DNA of 64,000 bases from the NCBI GenBank assembly GCA_905221605.1, contig CAJNDS010002384.1, positions 1-64,000 on the forward strand. The letters run 5' to 3'. This document shows positions 27,282 through 37,164 of the stretch, in pieces (position 1 is the first letter of the stretch; each line of letters starts with the position of its first letter). The notes beneath the pieces are model-generated. The model had not been told where the DNA came from. It made no database searches and worked only from the letters and a program-made list of their open reading frames with translations. The position numbers and the translations under genes are program-made. Source of the DNA: Symbiodinium natans. Its lineage: Eukaryota > Sar > Dinophyceae > Suessiales > Symbiodiniaceae.

Positions 27282-27762
27282 AAGAAAGTACGCGCTGCAC
27301 TATGCGCCATGCACGCTTTGATACACTCTTTGTGTCTGCAGGGCTTTGATGTGCTATGTTGCATCGGGAGACAGCTTCGATCTTGGATGGCCGTCGTCTC
27401 CATCCGCGAGAGTTCGATTCTTCCTGCAGGCCATCTGCGCAAGAATAGACTGATGCCTGCCCTTGCCCCCCCGCCCCCCGCCCCCCCCCCCCCAGAACAA
27501 GCATGACAAACCACCCTGTGCGTGGGCCTTGATCTCAACATCTGGAGCAATGGCCTCTCGCCAACGTCCTGACAAATTCATGCTGCATGTTTGCGAAGCG
27601 GCAGGCGTGCCGTGTGCTGGCACTGTACGGCTCTCCATGCGTAGCGTTCAGCTGTTAGGTCAGTGGGCCGTAGCCCGCGCTGTAGCGCGAATCATGGCTT
27701 CAGGCTGTTCTCTGAGGGGTTTTGTTTGTTAGGCTTGACTCGTCTGACCTTTCCCTCCGCAG

Positions 27763-27829
<67 letters not shown>

Positions 27830-27836
27830 CTGTCTG
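27763..27836. repeat. GT microsatellite
   Basis: A (GT)n run with two GTCT interruptions spans about 74 bases. Plus-strand frames of repeating Cys-Val across it are artefacts. Confidence 0.95.
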
Positions 27837-28129
27837 TCGGGGGTTCCTGACCACAGGCTCTATACCATGGTGCTACACTGAACCCTCCAAAGATGTGAAG
27901 TGTTCGCTTCCAAGCAGTGTGTGCCTCCCCACGATTCACCCTAAACTAGGCGCTAAACCCTTTAGCACAGACTGAAGAGGCTGCCGGCAACACCTGAAAG
28001 CAAGGCCTTCTTGCCTTTAGCAAGGGTTGCATCAACAGGCGAAACTGAGGCTGTCTAGAACTGGGGCAAACCCTATAAACGATAACCCTGCCCGAAACCC
28101 GTTTTTGTAGCCGGACTGAGGGCGTTGCC

Positions 28130-28432
28130 GGCCTAAACCCCAAAACCCGAAAACCTGAAACCTCAGCCCTAAACCCCTAAACCCTAAGACCCTAAACCCC
28201 AAACCCTAAAAACCCTACGACGTGTTCGGCTCCTGCGGCTGGTTCCTTCTGCGGGTCATAGTTTGCCATGTCGAAGGGGAGGGCATCCCGGTAGTTCACT
28301 CCGAGGCCTCAGGAGAAGCTACCCAGAACCATGGTTTGGGGGTTTAGGGTTTAGGGTTCAGGGTTTAGGGTTTCTGCAGCACCATCTCCGAAGAGCGAAG
28401 GTTTAGGGTTTAGGGTTCGGGTTTCGGGTTTG
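28130..28432. repeat. Inverted pair of telomere-like arrays
   Basis: From 28136 to 28213 the + strand carries CCCTAAA, CCCCTAAACC and CCGAAAACC variants. From 28334 to 28372, and again from 28401 to 28432, it carries GGGTTTAGGG copies. The arrays face each other across about 120 bases of unique sequence. Confidence 0.8.
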
Positions 28433-28739
28433 TAAGACATCGCTCAAACCTGACACCAGAGAGGCCTGATTGGGCCAATTGCTTAATCGTTTACCTTCTT
28501 TTTCGTGGGATCCCACCCATGGATCTTCTGCCCAGACTTCATCCACATAAGCACCACCACTGCTGTCTGCTAGCTGCAGCCATGCATCCCGCGACCATGG
28601 TGGGAGCTTGTGAAGATGCTCCGGACTGCTAAGCTGCGATCACTGCTGGAACGAGCTTGGGCCAAACACCACATGGAGTACATCCTGACACCTTGTACTG
28701 TGTCCGTTTGAAAGGTGTGGCCTACATGGCCTAAAGTGC

Positions 28740-28808
28740 TAAAGACCTTCTGAGGTGCTTGCACTCGATTTTCAGGGAAGTAGCCCATGCGAGCGACGTC
28801 TCCATTTC
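28740..28808 (-). CDS. SH3 domain B, C-terminal exon (GYFPENRV)
   Basis: From the CAG acceptor at 28809, the exon reads GNGDVARMGYFPENRVQAP, the SH3 C-terminal strand and 3-10 turn. The 49-base intron above it (28857-28809) starts GC and ends AG and the codon TCA-G|GA is restored exactly. Confidence 0.85.
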
Positions 28809-28857
28809 CTGATGCCAACTTGTTGAGCTCACCCGAGTCCCAGCTGGCCCGAACAGC

Positions 28858-28893
28858 CTGAAATGACACGGCCGTAGAACCATCCACCACCAC
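28858..28893 (-). CDS. SH3 domain B, 36-base micro-exon (GGWFYGRVIS)
   Basis: This micro-exon encodes GGGWFYGRVIS, the conserved Trp strand of SH3. Both flanking introns have GC donors: 28964-28894 (71 bases) and 28857-28809 (49 bases). Both joins are AG|G and keep the frame, giving VEVVAGGGGWFYGRVISGNG across the domain. Confidence 0.85.
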
Positions 28894-28964
28894 CTTGCAG
28901 GATCTGTGCGGGGGTCATGCTGTCCACGCTCCCACGCCTAGTTGTTACTTTGGGTGCACGGCGC

Positions 28965-29110
28965 CTGCAACAACTTCCACGATATCTCCTTCGGAGAGAT
29001 CGAGGCAGCTTTCTCGGAAAACCTTCGCTGAGAAGCAGCATTCGGCTGGATTATCTGCAGACCCAGTCTGGGCCTGGTTTGCTTCCAAGCATGTTCTGAT
29101 GATTTTATAT
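28965..29110 (-). CDS. SH3 domain B, N-terminal exon (LSEGDIVEVV)
   Basis: The minus strand reads DEYKIIRTCLEANQAQTGSA, then AKVFRESCLDLSEGDIVEVV and A, up to the GC donor at 28964. L-S-x-G-D-x-(V/I)-x-V is the SH3 diverging turn and second strand. Together with the two exons below it makes a complete domain of about 50 residues. Confidence 0.8.
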
Positions 29111-29250
29111 TCGTCCCCCGATGGCACGAAAAGACTTCTCTGCAGAATCAGCATCATGAGCATAAGCTGTGATCTCATCAACTTTGGACCAAGTGAGGGC
29201 TCTGCGACGAAGTAACCCTGTGGAAGCAAGGGTCTTGCACCACATGGCAG
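29110..29250 (-). CDS. Exon upstream of SH3 domain B
   Basis: The minus strand reads TLASTGLLRRRALTWSKVDE then ITAYAHDADSAEKSFRAIGG. It overlaps the preceding exon's frame at its lower end, so an intron near 29105-29130 is implied. No family is recognised. Confidence 0.45.
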
Positions 29251-29426
29251 CTTGCCTTGTCGTCTTCAACATCTGCTGGCGCAAAGGCACACGCCACATG
29301 TGCCAAAACCTTGTTGGCTGTGAAGAGGTTCGATCAGGTGTGGGTTTACGGAGGTTCATCGCTTGCTCACACTGTGTCACACTCCCTACACAGTGGCCGG
29401 AAGTTCCAATCTCAGCTTCTGAAAGC

Positions 29427-29717
29427 TCAGGTTCCAGCTCTGTCGGCGTCCGGACACTGTGCTACTGTGTTCACTTCCGCTGCATCCATGACCTTGAAAG
29501 CGCTCAGCATGTCGAATGTCCAGGTGTGGCAAGCGGCTTGTTGCGCGAAGATGCTGGTGTCACGCTCCTGTAGCAGAGAAGCCTCCGGCTCACCCAATTT
29601 CCTGAAAACACCGCTAGGCAAAGCCCAGAAATCTTCCCTTTCCCTTAGGTCGGCTGGGTCATCATATCCTGCTTCATGCTGACAGGTCTGCCAGCTTTGT
29701 TCCCAGGCCGTAGGCAA
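29427..29717 (-). CDS. Exon of the SH3-B gene, unrecognised part
   Basis: The frame reads EQSWQTCQHEAGYDDPADLR, EREDFWALPSGVFRKLGEPE, ASLLQERDTSIFAQQAACHT and WTFDMLSAFKVMDAAEVNTV. The coding signal is strong. It is assigned to the SH3-B gene by proximity (200 bases) and strand. Confidence 0.6.
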   Translation of the reverse strand: MPTAWEQSWQTCQHEAGYDDPADLREREDFWALPSGVFRKLGEPEASLLQERDTSIFAQQAACHTWTFDMLSAFKVMDAAEVNTVAQCPDADRAGT

Positions 29718-29729
29718 GATTCATCGAGG

Positions 29730-30353
29730 ACGGCACCTTTAGCCGAGCTCGGCGCATTTTGGCCTCATGCGACATGCGGCACAATTCTGCTAACATGAGC
29801 AATCTGAATCCTGAATCTGAGACATTGCACAACTAGTCGAAAACAGACTCCATATCAAAATCCAAATCTGTATATGTAAAGGTGCATATATCTCTGCTCA
29901 CCCCCTTCAAATCAAGATTTACACCCTCTAAAAGCTTCGAGATTTCCACTCCGGAGAGTGGGGGGTGGAATCCGGAAACTGGAAACTTCGGTGGAGGCAG
30001 TCTGCAAGTATGAACGTGAAACAGGCTTCGTTTAAGCAAATGTCGACGCAGTCCACCAAGAGAACAAGCGGCACATCAATGGCAAGGTCTGATCTCGCAA
30101 CAATATGAAGTTTTGTAAAATTCAGGCGGGTGCATACATTGTGCAGGGCGGCCAACCACCACCCCCCCACCCCTTCCTCTTCAACCCACATTTTTGGCTA
30201 ATCCTCCCCGGGTTTTGTGGCGTGAAATATGTTGTCCCCCAACACTCATGGTATCCCCCCCCCCCCCACTCTTCCTCTTCAGCCCATGTTCTGGTTCCTC
30301 TCCCGTGACCTTTCTTTTGTTTAGGTTAGATTTCAATGTTGTGCCCTGAAGCG

Positions 30354-30356
<3 letters not shown>
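29730..30356. other. No gene recognised
   Basis: AT- and C-rich sequence, with a (C) run at 30258-30267. No frame has protein-like composition. Confidence 0.4.

Positions 30357-30447
<91 letters not shown>
30357..30447. repeat. Poly-G tract of 91 bases
   Basis: Ninety-one consecutive G are present on the + strand, followed 35 bases later by a further 11-G run (30482-30492). Such a run can form stacked G-quadruplexes and blocks polymerases. Its exact length in a real genome would be uncertain. Confidence 0.95.
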
Positions 30448-30448
<1 letters not shown>

Positions 30449-30776
30449 GATTGTGAAGAGGAAGGGGTGGACAGCAGGCCAGGGGGGGGGGGCGGCGGGC
30501 TACCCCAAGGGCCCGAGACCAAATAAAGTCTGTGTTTCGGCCAGCAGCACCACATCACCACCCAAAGAAGATTGAGATCAACCATCTCCGAGCCAGAGCT
30601 CGTGCATCTTGAAAGCGTGGTTGAGTCACGGGCGCATAAACAATACGCCAGGCAAGTTTACGCATGCATATTCCGGATACATAAACGATTTGCCTTGAAA
30701 CAGATTCCGTTTCAGCACATGCCTTTGCAAGACCACACGGGCTCGTACAATACTGCAAGAACTACACAGGTTAGGA

Positions 30777-30865
30777 TGTTCCCCCTTATACTAACATCCT
30801 TAATAGGGATTATAATCGGGCGTACTCTAATCCCTATGAAGGACTGCGAGTATAAGGGGGAAATG
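30777..30865. repeat. Foldback element, near-perfect palindrome with CCTTAATAGGGATTA core
   Basis: The left arm TTCCCCCTTATACTAACATC continues CTTAATAGGGATTA. The right arm, reverse-complemented, reads TTTCCCCCTTATACTCGCAG then TCCTTCATAGGGATTA. The arms are about 40 bases with few mismatches around a short GGGCG loop. This is a small non-autonomous inverted-repeat element; the same core is at 12521 and a relative at 40825. Confidence 0.8.
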
Positions 30866-31156
30866 CCAAGGTACAGGAAGGTATCAGTGTTTGCGGTATT
30901 TTCGACGTGTACAATAGAAGACAAACAATAGAAGAGGGAGGGAGAGATGAAGACAGTTGTGGATCTTGTTAAGAAGGGGCGGCCCATATGTGTATATGTA
31001 TTATCATGCCAGCGATGGTCAACCGACATGCTCCAACAAAAAGGATTACTGGTGGGTCATGCTGAGTCGTGCTGCTCCCGCTGTCATGGGCACCCCACCC
31101 ATACGCTAACGGCAAGCGTTGAAGCGAGCACCAGGACGACCGCAAGGATCCTTGAG

Positions 31157-31540
31157 TCAGAGGTGTCTTGCACTCACCCCATGTATGCCTTGGTTTACAT
31201 ATTGAGGCATGGTTGCGAAACCGACTTTGCTTTTAGAATTGCCCTCCGAGGTACCCTGGTACCCACGGCAACTGCTCAACCGTCGCAGCCGCGAGGATGC
31301 AAACATTCGATAACATAGACCAAAAAGGTAGTCGTAGTCCCTCTTACACATCTTGGGGGCCAAGCAAGACAGCGACGAAAGCAGAGTTGCCGGGGCTGGT
31401 ATCAGCCTCGCCATCGGACGGGCCTGCCAAACGGTATGTCGGGCAATGTGAGGAGAAAGCGCTGCCAAGCTTAACTCTATCTTACAAGATGGAAAGACGC
31501 ATCTGATGTTCTCAGACAACGCAGCTTCGGAAAACGACAT
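31157..31540 (-). other. Open frame of doubtful status
   Basis: A 127-codon minus frame has stretches such as KMCKRDYDYLFGLCYRMFAS but is otherwise serine/alanine/proline-biased. No family is recognised. I do not claim a gene. Confidence 0.2.
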
Positions 31541-31789
31541 GCCAACGCGCCTCCCGTCCAGGGTCCCTGCTGCGTGCCCTTGTCGGATTCTCTCGATGCT
31601 GGGGATGCAATGCTAGAGCAACACTGTTTAACACATGGAATTCGGGCATTCCCTGCCACGGAGGTGCTGTGCTCCTGGCATTGTTCGCCCCAGCCGAACC
31701 TCAACATGCTCTCCAGCGCCAGCTCCCATGGACTTTCGCAGCCAGGGCCGTCTCTGAGTCGAGCCTCTGCTCGTTTCGGTCAGGTTCAG

Positions 31790-31965
31790 AAACTCCAGGA
31801 CTGACAGTGTAGCCCCAGTGCCGGCCTGGAGGGCTTAAACACATCATGCAAAGCAAGCTCAGCCAGCTGAGCAAGCCCAAACACAACTTCAAGACCACCA
31901 TGGCGTTTGCTTTCGGACTTCAGACATTCTGGGCGCTGCACACCGAAGGCTGCGTACGTCTGCAT
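31790..31965 (-). CDS. Unrecognised exon
   Basis: The minus strand reads QTYAAFGVQRPECLKSESKR, HGGLEVVFGLAQLAELALHD and VFKPSRPAL. It is in line with the two exons at 32.1-32.7 kb. Confidence 0.5.
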
Positions 31966-32115
31966 CTGGCAGCAAAAGATGCAAAGGCAGTGAGGCTTCG
32001 TGAACATCAATGCAAAGTTGAGGGCCCTTCACCTCTTCGGATCTTCAAGGCCAAGACAGATCTGTGTCGGCTAGCACTCGCCGGGCAAAGTGGCCGAGAT
32101 CGCATCCCACAGATG

Positions 32116-32435
32116 TCATTTATCGGGCGCCAATTTATGGGCTGGGCTGTCTATCCGAATATCCTTTGTGGGGCAGCCGCGCTTCTGCGAACTTTTCCAC
32201 AAGGCAATTGTAGTGGGCGGCCCACCCCATACATTGGCACCCGAATTTAATTCTTGCCACCCAGCCCGTGCAACAAAGTCAGCTGCCTTGGAGATGAAGC
32301 CAAACTGGAAATCCGCAGGCTCCACAGCCACCTGCCATTTATCACTGCACCATGCTTTACGCACTTCACAGCGCCTTTCTGAGCTACGCGGCTGTGGCTG
32401 CACAGACAGCAGAGGACCGATCTTATTACCCTGAG
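32116..32435 (-). CDS. Unrecognised exon
   Basis: The frame reads RCEVRKAWCSDKWQVAVEPA, DFQFGFISKAADFVARAGWQ, LNSGANVWGGPPTTIALWKS and AHKLAPDK. The Trp- and Phe-rich strands look like a folded domain. No family is recognised. Confidence 0.6.
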
Positions 32436-32444
32436 ATTTATTCA

Positions 32445-32670
32445 ACATGCCGCAAAGTCTGGTGGCACGGAGCAGAGGTCGAAGTTCATGTCAAAGATGA
32501 CTAAGGATGTTGGGGCCTCATAGGTGGTAATTCTTGCAATACGCCACTTGCTTTGACAGGAAAGAGACAGTGCCTCTGAGCACGGGGCAGCAAGATCCTG
32601 TACCTCTGCCATGGATGGGATGAGCTTGACCTTTGAGATGTTGACCTGCCGCATCTCGACATGTCGCAAC
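32445..32670 (-). CDS. Unrecognised exon
   Basis: The frame reads LRHVEMRQVNISKVKLIPSM, AEVQDLAAPCSEALSLSCQS, KWRIARITTYEAPTSLVIFD and MNFDLCSVPPDFA. It directly precedes the 32.1 kb exon, and the strand-loop pattern suggests one globular domain spanning both. Upstream (32671-32810) are degenerate telomere-like words such as CTAAACCCCTAAC, so this may be the first exon. Confidence 0.6.
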
Positions 32671-33049
32671 TCTAAACCCCTAACACCTTTTCTTTGCATC
32701 CAGGCCTATGAGACTGCCGGGTACCAGGGCCGAGCTCTGCTCAAGCCAACATACCGAAACTAGAGGTAAAAACGCCTTTTTGCAAACCCTTAAACCCCTA
32801 AACAATAAAAACCGGTTCCCCTGCCGGCCTCCCCCACAGGCAGCGCTAAGCCGGCAGCTGCGCCTAAGGCGATCAGCTGCTGTAGTTTGGCCTTAGCACA
32901 GCTTGAAAGCCGACACAATTGGTGAGTTCATGTCGGCTGTGAATCTGTGAATTCATCTGGTCTTGCGCAAACTTTCAGGGGTGGCTTGATCGAGATCGCT
33001 ACACATGTTGCCACCCACCAGGCAGACCAGATATGACTAGAAGAGGTTA

Positions 33050-33240
33050 CACATAGTCGGCCATGCGCTGCAGAGAATCGCTCTGTGGAAGGTCGGCGTG
33101 TGTCGACAAGACAAAACAGCAGCATTCAACTGCATCGGCAGCTGTCACGCACGCTCCACATTTACTGTCCGAGATGGGCGCAGATGCCTCACCAGCCTGC
33201 AAATCCTGGCTGCACCGAGAACTCGACAGAACACTTAACA
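33050..33240 (-). CDS. Possible unrecognised exon, Cys-rich
   Basis: The minus strand reads AGEASAPISDSKCGACVTAA, DAVECCCFVLSTHADLPQSD and SLQRMADYV. The plus strand is also open. Nothing else is seen between 32.8 and 34.3 kb. Confidence 0.35.
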
Positions 33241-34449
33241 CACCTCACTCATGAAGGCGGAACTCCACTTGCTAAGCTGCTAGACATGCTACGCATGTGC
33301 GTCAACAGCCCGCCTCAATCCGAAGCTCAGGAGAGGCAAAGGCAGCGCCGGTGATGGTGATGTTGTACATGGCGTTGCACTGCGACGGGGGCACAAACGA
33401 GGTGTGTTATTGGTCTTCATGTTGGAGCATCGACGTTGCTCAGCAGGTTGCAGGTGTTGCATCGCCTTGTCCATAGGACATGGCACTGTCTCTCATTCAC
33501 CGACTGACGTGTTGGCAGATGCGTGCTTTTCCAGCCCAGCTTTCGAAATCAAAGCATGAAGAGGACGAGGAGGCAGCCAAATGCCTGGCACGTCTTTCGG
33601 TCAAAACCTCGAAATTCCACTTAGAACAAAGCAAGAACTTTCTTAATGAACTTTCTTAATTGCATGCATCACACAGGCTAAGCTTGCCAAAGCAACGTGA
33701 AGCAAACCCCTCTGAGCCCCTCCCCCACCCCTGCAACATCTGTGTGCGCCTGCACCGAAAGACGTGCACCGCATCCGGTCTGCGGCGCGGGCATCTGCGA
33801 GGTGAGGCCTGGGAACTTGCCACGAGCACTTTTGATTCGTCTGCCGCTCTACAGGCACCGGCGCAGAACGCCTTGGCATGGCCCTTTTTTGGCTCCACAA
33901 AGTCAAGTGAAGCTCAGGTCAAGATGTTAAAGCCAGTTTCCAAGCCCTGCTTTTGAGGGAAGACTTGGCTGCGAGGAACCATTCGATGAGCCGTGTCCTC
34001 AGCTACCAGTGCTTCGCGCGATCGTCTGACAACAAAAGGTTTCTGGCGCATCTGCGCTACGAAAGCGACCTCAAAGATCTGCTTTACTACGTCAGAAACC
34101 GCACATGGTGATCAGCGGGCCTGATCCCGATGCCATTAGGGCGATCTAAAGTCAAGGGAGCCCACCTAGTCTACAGTTCAAGTGCACAAAGAAACTACAG
34201 CCAATGGGGTTCTGGCCGGCGGCCTTTGGACGAAAACAGTACCAGGAGCCGAGCTCTCACAAAACGTGCTTATCCGGGCTTAACAGAAAGCTCAGGCGAA
34301 CCTCTGATGAAGGGACTAAAGTGACTAACCGCTATCAGAAGCCGAAGGGGGCAGTCTTTAGCGAAGCTTGGAGAAGCTGGTGCATTCTGGACGATGAGCC
34401 CCCACCCCCCCCCCCCCCAAACGAAGAGTAAATCCCTCTCCCAAAAACG

Positions 34450-34570
34450 AAGACCAAGGAGCATCGCCCACTTCGCAAACACACGACAGCTGCTCACCGC
34501 TCAAAGGAGCTGGTCTCAGCCAATCAAGCAGGACGAATCCAGGGCTGTTGCGTGGGATGCTCTTCACAAC
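34450..34570 (-). CDS. Possible unrecognised exon
   Basis: The minus strand reads VVKSIPRNSPGFVLLDWLRP and APLSGEQLSCVCEVG. It is a short coding-like segment just above a poly-C tract (34398-34417). Confidence 0.35.
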
Positions 34571-35409
34571 CTTCGCTGATCACGTTCAATGGCAAGTTTC
34601 CTACAAGTAGCGATTCACTGCAGCATGGAAACCTCTTTGACTACAAACAGCCAGGCTTTGCTTCCTCGATTGAAGGCTGTTGACTGGTCACTACATCAAC
34701 CAAAGCAACAGGCGAGTTCTCACAATGGTTTTTTCGCTGTACGGAACGTACCGACGGAATCCAGTGTGCCTCAGTGCAGAAAGGGCGCTGCATCGTACAC
34801 ACTTCCATTACCGGCCTGATCGTTGCAGACGGGAAGAAAAACCAGACGGAAAAAATAGGCATACATAACTGCATAAGCTGCACAATGCATCACGAGTTCA
34901 TCCGGAAGCTGTAGACAGGAAGAAGAAAGCGACAGCCGTCCAGCAAATATTGGTGTGCCCTCAGCCCTCGACCCACACTGCGCGCACCCGCACGCCGGGC
35001 AATAGCGGCACGGCGCGCTCACCGGGCGAAAGGAGACTCAGGGCGACTGGCTCGGAAATCCCCACGCCGTTGCTTGCCCTCACCTTGCCACGCTGCATGT
35101 GCAGATGATGAGCATGCGCCGCCGGCATGCCCGGCATGCGCTGTGCAGGCTACTTCTGTGCATGCAAGGAAGAAGTTGTCGAGAGGCCTCGAGCTTCACT
35201 TCCTCCCCGGTCGGTAGCCCTTTAACCCACAGCGGCTCACCGGGTTGCGCGGACGCCAGAGGATCGCTGCTGATTGGCGCGCCCTGTCGGAAACTAAACT
35301 CAAGCAGAAAATACGAGGAGAGAAGCTGTCAGAACTTTACCTCCATGAACACCAAGAACTCCTCCTTAGCTGCATGTTGAAGCAGGCGCAGGCATCAAAA
35401 GCCTAAAGC

Positions 35410-35621
35410 CGCCATTCTTGAACATCATCCCAAGATTGCTGCAGCCCTGTGTCCACGGGCTTATTGTTCTCGATGGTGCCACCGAAGGGGCTGGAGCCTG
35501 CACAAACAAGCACGTGCCTGTGCCACGCAGTGGACCATGGACATCTACCTGCGCGGCACACTTGGGAGCTCTGCATGACTCTGCCGACCTGGGTCCCTTG
35601 GAGAGAAGGCATCACATCCAA
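35410..35621 (-). CDS. Unrecognised exon
   Basis: The minus strand reads DVMPSLQGTQVGRVMQSSQV, TAWHRHVLVCAGSSPFGGTI and NKPVDTGLQQSWDDVQEW. It is downstream of the exon at 35.7-36.1 kb and is likely the same gene. Confidence 0.5.
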
Positions 35622-35719
35622 CAGTCAGTTCGACATCCGCTGTGCAAGAATCTGGCTCCTCCATTCTCCACCTCACGGCAAGGACTGGGTGCAGTCCGGG
35701 ATGCAGAGCTAGGCCAGCT

Positions 35720-36090
35720 CATGAAGGATTCTCTACATCCCTGGGTTGTCCCCACCTCCCCACTCCCAGCGAAGCCACCGGCTCCGGAGGTTCGACCCCC
35801 AGCAATGCCTGCCAAGCAAGAATGTTCACTTTTCCCGTGGTGGCAACATTAAACAAGTCTTTCGTCGTCTCTGGGTGCAAGGTCACCTGCAGGCCAGGAA
35901 TCTGGGTCAGGTCGTCACGTGCCAGAAGGCGGGCAAAGTACCTTAGCCATGCGAAAGTGCAACGTGCTGCCTCAAGGCTCAAACTTCCAACGTGGCAACT
36001 TTCCCCTCCGGCGATGGTCCAATCGGACGAGGCGGGTTGCCAGACATCCATGGAAACTAGTATGAAGCTTTCGAAGCTGTCAGCGTGACA
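35720..36090 (-). CDS. Unrecognised exon downstream of PX domain
   Basis: The frame reads ESFILVSMDVWQPASSDWTI, SLSLEAARCTFAWLRYFARL, LARDDLTQIPGLQVTLHPET and TKDLFNVATTGKVNILAWQA. The coding signal is strong. It follows the PX exons by 270 bases and is probably part of the same protein; the fold is not recognised. Confidence 0.6.
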
Positions 36091-36354
36091 TCTCTCTTGG
36101 CTGTTTCTTTCTTCCAATTCAGGGTGGTAGCGGTCGTCTGCGCTGCAAACTCAGCCTGTACTCTAAGGCTCTTCGACATGCTGTGAGAAGGGATATCGAC
36201 ATCGGCGCGATTGTTGGTCATGGGCTTGACTTGGCTACTGGGAACCAGTTAATTGCAGTTGAACTGATTGCCTGCATGAGGCGTGGGAGAACCCTTGGTG
36301 GGCCTCGCTCGGTCACCAGGAAGGAATGAGGTGATCCATGACATTGACATAGCA

Positions 36355-36460
36355 TCAAGCAAAACCAGCACATGCGCTCGATGACTCGAGTGCTCCGTGC
36401 AGCTGAGATACTTTTGAAAGGCTGCGACGCGCCTCACACGAGAGTCCATGTTCATGTGAG
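36355..36460 (-). CDS. PX domain, C-terminal helix exon
   Basis: The minus strand reads MDSRVRRVAAFQKYLSCTEH then SSHRAHVLVLLDAM. PX domains end with R-R-x-x-L-x-x-(Y/F)-L-x-x-(L/V) helices after the PPK loop; V-R-R-V-A-A-F-Q-K-Y-L-S fits. It sits 330 bases below the PPK exon on the same strand. Confidence 0.65.
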
Positions 36461-36779
36461 ATTCCTATTCTTATGAAATCTTTGTGGCACAACTGTTTCG
36501 TTGGTCTTGCTTATACGCCTTTCAGCAAGTGCAAAGCATGCTGTGGCATACTGCATGTGTAACGCTGTATCAGATCTAGTGGATGGGAGGGAGTGCCTCT
36601 TATGGGGTTTGCCACTCTGCCACTCGGCTTCACTCATGAACTGGCTCACCCACTCTCATCTGTCGCTCGCTCACAATTGGACGGACCAAGCGCAGTGCTC
36701 AGCATGCGACAGCGACTCCAGCAAACAAGAGTCGTGCCGAGGCTGACTGCAGCCATGCGTCTGCACGGGAATATCTTCA

Positions 36780-36843
36780 CCCCATATCCAGCTCCAACCA
36801 TTCAGCGCTTTCGGCGGAAATTCCGGTAGGCCGGTGGGTGTAC
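36780..36843 (-). CDS. PX domain exon: LPEFPPK loop
   Basis: From the ACAG acceptor at 36844, the exon reads TPTGLPEFPPKALNGWSW. L-P-x-F-P-P-K is the PX membrane-contact loop. It is joined in frame to the RRY exon by a 60-base GC-AG intron. Confidence 0.85.
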
Positions 36844-36903
36844 CTGTCAATTCGACATTTGCCAAGCAAATCATCCTCAGACCCATTTGCAAACAAAGCC
36901 GGC

Positions 36904-36952
36904 CTGCCAACTGTTCATGCAGGGCAAGGATCTCACGGTACCGACGATGGAC
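36904..36952 (-). CDS. PX domain exon: RRYREILALHEQL
   Basis: This 49-base exon starts after CGCAG (acceptor at 36953) and ends at a GC donor (36903). It encodes VHRRYREILALHEQLA, matching the PX signature (V/I)-x-R-R-Y-x-(D/E)-(F/I)-x-x-L-H-x-x-L. The first Arg of RRY is the residue that contacts phosphatidylinositol 3-phosphate in other PX domains. Joining to the next exon gives LALHEQLAGTPTGLPEFPPK. Confidence 0.88.
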
Positions 36953-37164
36953 CTGCGGTTTGCAGCATGTGATTGGAAGATGCTTCATTCGCGCAGCTTG
37001 AAGTGCCAAATTACATCAAATTACTGTACGTCAATGGATGTTTCTTCTTCCTGTCAGAAAATTGATCTATCATGTCTTTTCCTCAGCATGATTCCGGCTT
37101 CGCTGCCGCGGCCTTCCAGGCACATCCGCTGGGAATGTGGACCACTTGAAAAGCATACTTCACG

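Noticed and set aside
27763-27836. Plus-strand frame of repeating Cys-Val residues
   Set aside because: It is the translation of a GT microsatellite.
29748-29772. GCGCATTTTGGCCTCA, similar to the dinoflagellate spliced leader (relict SL)
   Set aside because: Only about 12 of 16 positions match, it is on the plus strand while genes are minus, and no donor or repeat context is present.
30336-30575. Polyglycine and polyproline frames
   Set aside because: They are translations of the 91-base G tract.
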